Below, piece after piece: positions 33,422 to 40,871 of a stretch of 64,000 nt of DNA. A program made the translations under genes and the position numbers. The first letter of the stretch is position 1. Every line of letters starts with the position of its first letter. The notes under the pieces were generated by a model. That model was not told the origin of the DNA. It did no database searches and worked only from the letters and a program-made list of their open reading frames with translations. Origin of the DNA: Perlucidibaca sp. (lineage in GTDB: Bacteria > Pseudomonadota > Gammaproteobacteria > Pseudomonadales > Moraxellaceae); the NCBI GenBank assembly GCA_023265995.1, contig JAHFSA010000003.1, forward strand, positions 62,001 through 126,000, given 5' to 3'.

Positions 33422-33678
33422 AAGTTGTTGTTGGAGGCCGAGCTATCTGCTGCCCTAATGGCAGTTATTTCCGTTGCCAATCGTCGAGGCTTTGCATCGG
33501 ACGGTTCTGGTTGAAACCGACAAGGGGGAGGTTCTTGATCACAAAGTCGGACTCTCCTGCGAAGAGATTGCTCTGGGTCAGCTCCCGTCATTCATGCCGA
33601 CGCTTTTAGGTCTCGTCATGATGGGGTCTACACAAACCACCCCCCCGTAACCCTCGCCGCAAAATCCAGGACCCCCAC

Positions 33679-33987
33679 ATGCCCCCCACCTGGCACAGCA
33701 AGAACCTCGGCGACGCTCTCCTGGCCAGCGCGGAGCTGGCCCGCATTCAGGCGCTCTTTCTCGCCATCTGCCCGAACGCAGACTCCTCCGCCGACCTCGC
33801 CATTTTCATCCGCCACGAGTCCGAGGGTCGGCTTCATTGCGAGGCCGTCCTCTATTTCCCGCCGGCAGCGGCGGTCATGGCAAGGGCCGTGAACGCCACG
33901 CTCTGCGGCCAGCCATCGCCCCATGACCTCGGCGTGCTCGCCGGTTCCCGCGAGGCGCTGGCTGCGCTCTTTCCACCCGCCTTATGA
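33679..33987 (+). CDS. Conserved hypothetical protein (102 aa)
   Basis: MPPTWHSKNLGDALLASAELARIQALFLAICPNADSSADLAIFIRHESEGRLHCEAVLYFPPAAAVMA; coherent coding ORF with native GC. Confidence 0.6.
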   Translation: MPPTWHSKNLGDALLASAELARIQALFLAICPNADSSADLAIFIRHESEGRLHCEAVLYFPPAAAVMARAVNATLCGQPSPHDLGVLAGSREALAALFPPAL

Positions 33988-34596
33988 GAACCGGCCCAGC
34001 CTGCGTTCGCTGTACCACCACAGGCCGGCGCTGCCGAGGATGGTAGTGCCGCCTAGCAGCAGCCAGCCATGGGCGCCCAGCGGCAGAAGTCCGCAGGCGT
34101 TGGCGGCGACAAGCGCGGCCATGATCAGGAAGAAGGGGCCGGTGTAGCGGCAGTGCGTGCGTCCGCAGCCACGGGCATTGATGATGCAGGCCAGACCCAT
34201 GCAGATCAGCATGGCGACCCAGATCACGGCGCGTGGTGTTTCGGGCAGCCAGCTCGCGGCCAGCATGGCGATGCCGGGCAGGCCCCAGAGCGCGAACAGT
34301 GTGCGCCAGCTGCCGGCCAGATCCTGTTTGTCGGTCATGTTGCAGCTCTGGCCCTGATCCCCGGTGGACGGACTGCAGCAGGATGCCTTGCCGCTGCTTC
34401 TGGCTGCCTGGATGGGCGGGCAGGGCACGTCGCCATAGGAGCAGTACACGCAGCAGTCGCCCGGCTTGGGTTTGAGCACCTGTGCGCACTGCGGGCACTG
34501 GTGGAAGAACTGGCAGGCGTCGGTGGGCATGGTTTCCCGGCTGCTGTGGCCGCAGTGCGGGCAGGTCAGTACGGACTCAAGAAGGATCTGGCTCAT
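33982..34596 (-). CDS. GDCCVxC-motif protein fused to a multi-TM domain, MerR-controlled
   Basis: MSQILLESVLTCPHCGHSSRETMPTDACQFFHQCPQCAQVLKPKPGDCCVYCSYGDVPCPPIQ followed by ~4 hydrophobic segments; divergent from merR-like gene. Confidence 0.75.
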   Translation of the reverse strand: MSQILLESVLTCPHCGHSSRETMPTDACQFFHQCPQCAQVLKPKPGDCCVYCSYGDVPCPPIQAARSSGKASCCSPSTGDQGQSCNMTDKQDLAGSWRTLFALWGLPGIAMLAASWLPETPRAVIWVAMLICMGLACIINARGCGRTHCRYTGPFFLIMAALVAANACGLLPLGAHGWLLLGGTTILGSAGLWWYSERRLGRFS

Positions 34597-34623
34597 GGTG
34601 GCCTCGGGGTTTGCTGTCAGGCT

Positions 34624-34655
34624 ACTATAAATTCCGTACTGCACTACGGTATCAA
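34624..34655 (-). promoter_or_regulatory. Mer-type promoter/operator between GDCC-TM gene and merR-like gene
   Basis: On minus strand: TTGATA (-35), 20-bp spacer, TATAGT (-10); spacer contains CCGTAC-TGCA-CTACGG (34634-34649, plus orientation), an imperfect MerR dyad. Confidence 0.75.
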
Positions 34656-34665
34656 GGGAAATGTG

Positions 34666-35064
34666 ATGGCAGGAAAACTGACCATAGGCCGGCTGGCGGA
34701 TGCCGCCGGTGTCAATGTCGAAACCATTCGCTATTACCAGCGTCGTGGTCTGGTGGACGAGCCGGCCAAACCGTTGGGTGGCCACCGGCATTACCCTGCC
34801 GCGACCGTGAAGCGCCTGCACTTCATCAAGCGCGCCCAGACGCTCGGCTTCACCCTGTCCGAGGTCGCCGGGCTGCTGGCGCTGAGCGAGGTGTCGGCCT
34901 GCGTCGAGACGCGCGAGCTGGCGGCGCAGAAGCTGGCCCTGATCGGGCAGAAGATTGCCGATCTGGCGGAGATGCAGCAGGCCTTGTCCACACTGGTGCA
35001 GCAATGTGGCGCGGATGCCGGCGGGGCGTCTTGCCCCATCATCGATGCGCTGGCGCGGGACTGA
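34666..35064 (+). CDS. merR: MerR-family regulator, mercury-type cysteines retained
   Basis: KLTIGRLADAAGVNVETIRYYQRRGLVDEPAKPLGGHRHYPAATVKRLHFIKRAQTLGFTLSEVAGLL...ACVETR...LVQQCGADAGGASCPII. Confidence 0.85.
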   Translation: MAGKLTIGRLADAAGVNVETIRYYQRRGLVDEPAKPLGGHRHYPAATVKRLHFIKRAQTLGFTLSEVAGLLALSEVSACVETRELAAQKLALIGQKIADLAEMQQALSTLVQQCGADAGGASCPIIDALARD

Positions 35065-35069
35065 CCGCC

Positions 35070-35279
35070 ATGCTGCAGCCCATCATCGGCTTTCATCTCG
35101 ACGAAGAGTCGCACTGGGTCGCCGATCTCGCCTGCGGCCATGGCCAGCATGTGCGTCACAACCCGCCGTGGACCAACCGGCCCTGGGTGGTGACCGAGAC
35201 GGGCAGGGCGGCCATGCTCGGCCACCTGTTGCAGTGCAAGCGCTGCGACGAGGAGCCGGCATTACCGGCTGGCGAATAA
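35070..35279 (+). CDS. DUF3565 family protein
   Basis: IIGFHLDEESHWVADLACGHGQHVRHNPPWTNRPWVVTETGRAAMLGHLLQCKRCDEE. Confidence 0.8.
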   Translation: MLQPIIGFHLDEESHWVADLACGHGQHVRHNPPWTNRPWVVTETGRAAMLGHLLQCKRCDEEPALPAGE

Positions 35280-35386
35280 ATCAGACTTTTGTCGGTTTAA
35301 CATGTGACCTCTGCGTCACAAGCTGAGCTAAGATCGCCGGCAAGCTGTCCTCCAGCAGGCATGACAAGAACAACCGGGAGCGCACC

Positions 35387-36979
35387 ATGCAGAGAACCGT
35401 GGATTACGTGATTGTGGGCGGCGGCTCCAGCGGCTGCGCCCTGGCCGGTCGTCTCAGCGAGGACGCCAATGCCCAGGTGCTGCTGCTTGAAGCCGGTGGC
35501 AAGGGTGACAACTGGCTCATCAACACGCCCGCGGCCGTGGTGCTCATGGTGCCCAAGAAGATCAACAACTGGGCCTTCGAGACCGTGCCGCAGCCCGGCC
35601 TGAACGGGCGCAAGGGCTTCCAGCCGCGCGGCAAGGTGCTCGGCGGTTCGTCGTCCATCAATGCCATGGCCTACATCCGTGGCCATCGCAGCGATTACGA
35701 TCACTGGGCGGCGCTGGGCAACAGCGGCTGGTCCTTCGACGAGGTGCTGCCTTACTTCAAGCGCGCCGAGGACAACCGCCGCATCAGGAACGAGTGGCAC
35801 GGGCAGGGCGGGCCGCTGGTGGTCAGTGACCTGCAGACCGACAATCCGTTCCAGGATCATTTCCTCGAAGCCGGTCGCCAGGTCGGCTATCCGGTCAGCC
35901 AGGACTTCAACGGTCCCGAGCAGGAAGGCGTGGGCCTGTATCAGGTCACTCAGGAGAATGGCGAGCGCTGGTCGTCGTATCGCGGCTATGTGAAGCCGCA
36001 TCTGGGTGTGCGCAGTAATCTGCAGGTCGAGACCGGCGCGCAGACGCAGCGCGTCCTGTTCGAGGGCAAGCGCGCTGTCGGTGTCGAGTACCGCCAGGGC
36101 GGCAGCATTCAGACCGTGATGGCGCGCAAGGAAGTCATTCTTTCCGCCGGCGCCTTCCAGTCGCCGCAGCTGCTCATGCTGTCCGGCATCGGCGATGCCG
36201 CCGAGCTGCAGAAGCACGGCATCCCGGTGGTGCATCACCTGCCCGGTGTCGGCAAGAACCTCAAGGATCACCCGGACTTCATCTTTGGCTACAAGTCCGA
36301 CGACATCAACCTGCTCGGCATTTCGCTCAAGGGCGGCCTGCATCTGCTCAAGCAGATCGGGCGCTACCGTCGCGAGCGTCGTGGTCTGATCAGCTCCAAC
36401 TTCGCCGAGGGCGGCGCCTTCCTGAAGACCAGCCCGGAGCTGCCGGCACCGAACATCCAGCTGCACTTCGTCATCGCCCTGGTGGATGACCACGCGCGCA
36501 CGCTGCACACCGGTCACGGTCTGTCCTGCCACGTCTGTCTGCTACGTCCGCGCAGCACCGGCACGGTCACGCTGCGCGACAGCAATCCGGACAGCCCGCC
36601 GGTGATCGACCCGCAGTTCCTCTCGGATCCGGCGGATGTCGAGGAGCTGGTCGCCGGCTACAAGATGACCGAGAAGCTGATGAAGGCGCCGGCGCTGGCG
36701 AAGTTCGTCACCGCCGACCCGTTCACCGCCGACGTGAAGACTGACGACGACATCCGCGCCATCCTGCGCAAGCGCACGGACACCGTGTACCACCCGGTGG
36801 GCACCTGCAAGATGGGCAGCGATGACATGGCGGTGGTCGATGCTTCGCTGCGCGTGCATGGCGTCGAGGGTCTGCGCGTGGTCGATGCCTCGATCATGCC
36901 GACCATCATTGGCGGCAACACCAACGCGCCGGCCATCATGATCGCGGAGAAGGCGGCGGATCTGATCCGCCAGGGCTGA
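35387..36979 (+). CDS. GMC-family oxidoreductase (choline/alcohol dehydrogenase, AlkJ/BetA-like)
   Basis: [36 protein letters not shown] motif; [21 protein letters not shown]-terminal HPVGTCKMG...[17 protein letters not shown]. Confidence 0.9.
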   Translation: MQRTVDYVIVGGGSSGCALAGRLSEDANAQVLLLEAGGKGDNWLINTPAAVVLMVPKKINNWAFETVPQPGLNGRKGFQPRGKVLGGSSSINAMAYIRGHRSDYDHWAALGNSGWSFDEVLPYFKRAEDNRRIRNEWHGQGGPLVVSDLQTDNPFQDHFLEAGRQVGYPVSQDFNGPEQEGVGLYQVTQENGERWSSYRGYVKPHLGVRSNLQVETGAQTQRVLFEGKRAVGVEYRQGGSIQTVMARKEVILSAGAFQSPQLLMLSGIGDAAELQKHGIPVVHHLPGVGKNLKDHPDFIFGYKSDDINLLGISLKGGLHLLKQIGRYRRERRGLISSNFAEGGAFLKTSPELPAPNIQLHFVIALVDDHARTLHTGHGLSCHVCLLRPRSTGTVTLRDSNPDSPPVIDPQFLSDPADVEELVAGYKMTEKLMKAPALAKFVTADPFTADVKTDDDIRAILRKRTDTVYHPVGTCKMGSDDMAVVDASLRVHGVEGLRVVDASIMPTIIGGNTNAPAIMIAEKAADLIRQG

Positions 36980-37009
36980 GCAGGCTGCCGGCCACGGATT
37001 CCGCCCAAG

Positions 37010-37038
37010 AAAAAGCCCCGGATAAACCGGGGCTTTTT
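37010..37038. terminator. Bidirectional intrinsic terminator between convergent GMC and AlmA-like genes
   Basis: AAAAAGCCCCGGATAAACCGGGGCTTTTT. Confidence 0.85.
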
Positions 37039-37093
37039 CGTTTCCGCCGCGCGTCACTCCCGGCCTCTCAGCCAGGGGCGGCGCGTGCCGCGA

Positions 37094-38656
37094 TCAGGCG
37101 CGACCGAGCGCGCCCTTGAGCGGTGCGGTGACCAGATCGGCGAGCTTGGTGGCGGCGCCCAGCGCATGCTTTTCCATACGCGAGGGCTTCTTGCCGACCT
37201 TGCCGTCGAACTCCAGGATGTCGTCTTCCAGCGTGCTGTAACGCAGTACCGGAATGTCGGACATGTAGTCCTGGGTGACGCGCCACGGCGCATCCTTGCC
37301 CTGACGCGGCAGCTCCTTGGCGGCGCGGCTGACATAGCCCGATGCGAGGCCGCCGAAGACGGTGTCCTGGGTGTGCTGGCTGCTGTCGCCACGGACCTTG
37401 AAGGTCTTGTAGCCCTTCTTGTCCATGTGCTTGATGATGCGGCAGAAGTATTCCGAGGCGATGTCGGCCTTCAGCGTCCAGGAGGCATTGGTGTAGCCGA
37501 AGATCATGGCGGCGTTGGGGATGCCTTCGAGCAGCACACCCTTGTAGGTCAGTCTCTCGCCGGCGTTGGCGGGCGTGCCATCGACAGTCACGGCCACGCC
37601 GCCCAGGATCTGGATGTTCAGGCCGGTGGCGGTGACGATGATGTCGGCCTTCAGTTCCTTGCCCGACTTGAGCAGGATGCCGTCTTCGGTGAAGCGTTCA
37701 ATGTGGTCGGTCTCGATCGAGGCCTTGCCCTGGCGCAGCACCTTGAACAGGTCGCCGTTGGGCACCACGCACAGACGCTGGTCCCAGGGCGCGTAGCTCG
37801 GGCTGAAGTGGCTGATGTCGACGTTGCTGCCCTTGAGCTGGCGCCTGGCCATGGCCAGGATGAAGCGGCGCACGACGTCCGGCTTGGCGCGCGCGGTCTG
37901 GAACAGGATGCGCTGGATGCCGATGTTGCGGGCACGGTTCATCTTGTAGGCGACCGAGGCGGGCAGGGTGGCTTGCAGGGCACGGCTGAGCGGATCGACC
38001 GCCGGCACCGACAGGATGTAGGTCGGCGAGCGCTGCAGCATGGTCACATGCGCGGCCTTGTCGGTCATGTTCGGCACCAGCGTGATGGCGGTGGCGCCGG
38101 AGCCGATGATGACGACGCGCTTGCCGGCGTAGTCCAGGTTTTCCGGCCAGAACTGCGGATGGATGATCTGGCCCTTGAAGTCCTTCTCGCCCGGGAAGTC
38201 GGGGCGGAAGCCCTTGTCGTAGTTGTAGTAGCCGGAGCAGCCCATGACGAAGCGGGCGGTCCAGGTTTCGAGGTTGCCGCCCTGTTCATCGCTGCTGGTC
38301 ACGGTCCAGAGCTGGGTCTGCGAGGACCAGTCGGCCTTGATGACCTTGCGGCCGAAGTGGATGTCCTTGTCGACGCCATATTCCTTGGCGGCATCGGCGA
38401 CGTATTTCTTGATCGAGTTGCCATCGGCAAGCACGCGCGGCGACAGCCAGGGCTTGAAGTTGAAGCCGAAGGTGTACATGTCGGAGTCGGAGCGGATGCC
38501 GGGGTAGCGGAACAGATCCCAGGTGCCGCCCACTGCGTGGCGGCGCTCAAGGACGGCGATGCTCTTGTCCGGGCACTTGCGCTTGAGGTGGCAGGCTGCA
38601 CCGATGCCGGAGAGGCCGGCGCCGAGAATGAGAACGTCTTGATGCTGAGTGGTCAT
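37094..38656 (-). CDS. Flavin-containing monooxygenase (AlmA-like long-chain alkane / Baeyer-Villiger type)
   Basis: QDVLILGAGLSGIGAACHLKRKCPDKSIAVLERRHAVGGTWDLFRYPGIRSDSDMYTFGFNFKPW; second GxGxxG IIGSGATAITLVPNM. Confidence 0.85.
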   Translation of the reverse strand: MTTQHQDVLILGAGLSGIGAACHLKRKCPDKSIAVLERRHAVGGTWDLFRYPGIRSDSDMYTFGFNFKPWLSPRVLADGNSIKKYVADAAKEYGVDKDIHFGRKVIKADWSSQTQLWTVTSSDEQGGNLETWTARFVMGCSGYYNYDKGFRPDFPGEKDFKGQIIHPQFWPENLDYAGKRVVIIGSGATAITLVPNMTDKAAHVTMLQRSPTYILSVPAVDPLSRALQATLPASVAYKMNRARNIGIQRILFQTARAKPDVVRRFILAMARRQLKGSNVDISHFSPSYAPWDQRLCVVPNGDLFKVLRQGKASIETDHIERFTEDGILLKSGKELKADIIVTATGLNIQILGGVAVTVDGTPANAGERLTYKGVLLEGIPNAAMIFGYTNASWTLKADIASEYFCRIIKHMDKKGYKTFKVRGDSSQHTQDTVFGGLASGYVSRAAKELPRQGKDAPWRVTQDYMSDIPVLRYSTLEDDILEFDGKVGKKPSRMEKHALGAATKLADLVTAPLKGALGRA

Positions 38657-38721
38657 GTAATGTGGTCTCGCACATGAGTGGCGAGACACACCCTACGGGA
38701 AGGTGTGGTCTTGGTCAATAT

Positions 38722-38741
38722 GTGACAACGCTTGTTGTAAC
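38722..38741. promoter_or_regulatory. Candidate operator upstream of AlmA-like gene
   Basis: GTGACAAC-GCTT-GTTGTAAC, 7 of 8 symmetric pairs. Confidence 0.4.
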
Positions 38742-38818
38742 AATTCTGACGGGCGTCAATTTTGTCCAACAAGCCGCCGGATCCGGTGACCGGCCCCGGC
38801 GAACCGGGGCCGGGCGGC

Positions 38819-40033
38819 TCAGACCTTGCGCAGCACCAGCGTGGCGTTGGTGCCGCCGAAGCCGAAGCTGTTCGACATCACCGTCTTCAGGCCGGCGTTG
38901 TCGATGCGCTGGCGCACGATGGGCAGTTCGGCGGCTTCCGGGTCGAGATTCTCGATGTTGGCCGAGGCGGCGATGAAGTCGTTCTGCAGCATGAGCAGGC
39001 AGTAGATGGCTTCGTGCACGCCGGCGGCGCCGAGGGCGTGGCCGGACAGCGACTTGGTCGAGCTGATCGGCGGTGCCTTGTCGCCGAAGACGGCGCGCAG
39101 GGCCTTGAGTTCGGCAACGTCGCCGACCGGAGTCGAGGTGCCGTGGGTGTTGATGTAGTCGACCGGCGTGTCGACCGTGGCCAGGGCCTGCTGCATGCAG
39201 CGCTGGGCGCCTTCGCCGCTGGGCGCGACCATGTCGTAGCCGTCCGAGCTGGCGCCGTAGCCGACCACTTCGGCGAGGATGGTGGCGCCGCGTGCGACGG
39301 CGTGTTCGTAGGCCTCGACCACGACGATGCCGCCGCCGCCGGCGATGACGAAGCCGTCGCGGTCGGCGTCATAGGCGCGCGAGGCGAGGGCGGGGGTGGC
39401 GTTGCGCTTGGTCGACATGGCGCCCATGGCGTCGAACATGCACGACTCCTGCCAGCTCTCCTCTTCACCGCCGCCGGCGAAGACGACGTCCTGCTTGCCG
39501 AGCTGGATCTGCTCGACGGCATTGCCGATGCAGTGCGCGCTGGTGGCGCAGGCGGAGGCGATGGAGTAGTTCACGCCCTTGATCTGGAAGGCCGTGGCCA
39601 GGCAGGCCGAGACCGTGCTGGCCATGGTGCGCGGCACCATGTACGGGCCGACGCGCTTGACGCCCTTTTCACGGGCGATGTCGCAGGCGTCGGACTGGTT
39701 GGCGCTGGAGGCGCCGCCGGAGCCGGCGATGAGGCCGGTGCGCGGGTTCACCACCTGCTCGGGCGTGAGGCCGGACATTTCGATGGCGCGCTGCATGGCG
39801 ATGTAGGCGAAGGCGGCGGCGTCGCCCATGAAGCGGCGCTGCTTGCGGTCGATCAGGGCATCGAGATCGAGGTCGGTGATGCTGCCGCTGACCTGGCTGC
39901 GGAAGCCGAGCTCGGCATACTTCGGATTGAAGCGGATGCCGGAGCGACCGTGGAACAGGCTGTCCCGCACTGTGGCGGCATCATGGCCGAGACAGGAGAC
40001 GATGCCGAAACCGGTAATGACAACGCGACGCAT
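38819..40033 (-). CDS. fabB: Beta-ketoacyl-ACP synthase I
   Basis: [35 protein letters not shown]...[16 protein letters not shown]...[11 protein letters not shown]; downstream of fabA. Confidence 0.96.
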   Translation of the reverse strand: MRRVVITGFGIVSCLGHDAATVRDSLFHGRSGIRFNPKYAELGFRSQVSGSITDLDLDALIDRKQRRFMGDAAAFAYIAMQRAIEMSGLTPEQVVNPRTGLIAGSGGASSANQSDACDIAREKGVKRVGPYMVPRTMASTVSACLATAFQIKGVNYSIASACATSAHCIGNAVEQIQLGKQDVVFAGGGEEESWQESCMFDAMGAMSTKRNATPALASRAYDADRDGFVIAGGGGIVVVEAYEHAVARGATILAEVVGYGASSDGYDMVAPSGEGAQRCMQQALATVDTPVDYINTHGTSTPVGDVAELKALRAVFGDKAPPISSTKSLSGHALGAAGVHEAIYCLLMLQNDFIAASANIENLDPEAAELPIVRQRIDNAGLKTVMSNSFGFGGTNATLVLRKV

Positions 40034-40056
40034 GTTAACTCTCCTCGAAAGCAGTC

Positions 40057-40581
40057 TCAGAAGCTGTCGGTGCTGGTGAACAGGCCGACACGCAAATCCT
40101 GTGCAGTATAAATCTCCCGGTCATCAACGAGCACGCGACCATCGGCGATGCCCATGACCAGCTTGCGTTCGATCACGCGCTTGATCTGCAGTTCGTAGCG
40201 CACCTTGCTGTGGCTGGGCAGGATCTGGCCGAAGAACTTGATCTCGCCGGAGCCCAGCGCGCGACCGCGACCGGGATTGCCGCGCCAGCCCAGATAGAAG
40301 CCGAGCAGCTGCCAGAGGGCATCGACGCCGAGGCAGCCGGGCATGACCGGGTCATTCTCGAAGTGACACTTGAAGAACCAGAGGTCGGGGTTGATGTCGA
40401 ACTCGGCCTTGACCTCGCCCTTGTCGAACAGGCCGCCCTCGCGGGAGAGCAGACTGACGCGATCCATCATGAGCATGTCCGGCAGCGGCAGACGGGCATT
40501 GCCCTCGCCGAAAAGCTGACCGTGACCGCAGGCGATGAGCTCGTCACGGGTGTAGCTGGTTTGCCGCAGGGGATCGGTCAT
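40057..40581 (-). CDS. fabA: 3-hydroxydecanoyl-ACP dehydratase/isomerase
   Basis: [33 protein letters not shown]...[32 protein letters not shown]. Confidence 0.96.
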   Translation of the reverse strand: MTDPLRQTSYTRDELIACGHGQLFGEGNARLPLPDMLMMDRVSLLSREGGLFDKGEVKAEFDINPDLWFFKCHFENDPVMPGCLGVDALWQLLGFYLGWRGNPGRGRALGSGEIKFFGQILPSHSKVRYELQIKRVIERKLVMGIADGRVLVDDREIYTAQDLRVGLFTSTDSF

Positions 40582-40871
40582 TGGGTTCCTGATCTGGGTG
40601 ATGGGCATGGGCAGGGTAGCGCGTGTCCGGGCAATAACCTGACATATTGGCCGGGGAGTTGTTTCCAAATATGTTCCCGTTTCATGACAGTCGTGTTGCT
40701 GTGGCGGGCAGGGGAGGTTCCTGCCGACCCTTGTCAAATGCCTGGAAGCAGCCTGCGCAGCAGCCTGGCGGGGGTTTGCGCAGTGTCCTTAGCTGTAACT
40801 GGACATGGCTGGCGGGGTGCGTATGATGGCGCCTCCCCGGTGCCGGTTTAAGTCCGATTAGAGGTGTTGCC

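Noticed and set aside
28200-35300. Prophage or transposon carrying the defence genes
   Set aside because: No integrase, transposase, phage structural gene, tRNA attachment site or convincing flanking direct repeat seen.
35303-35320. CRP-binding site upstream of the GMC gene
   Set aside because: TGTGA and TCACA are separated by 8 rather than 6 nt, so it does not match the CRP consensus; kept only as an unidentified dyad.
38790-38813. CCGGCCCCGG-CGAA-CCGGGGCCGG hairpin as fabB terminator
   Set aside because: Strong 10-bp stem at the 3' end of fabB but no T-run on the fabB-downstream side, so not called as an intrinsic terminator; may be an mRNA-stabilising hairpin.
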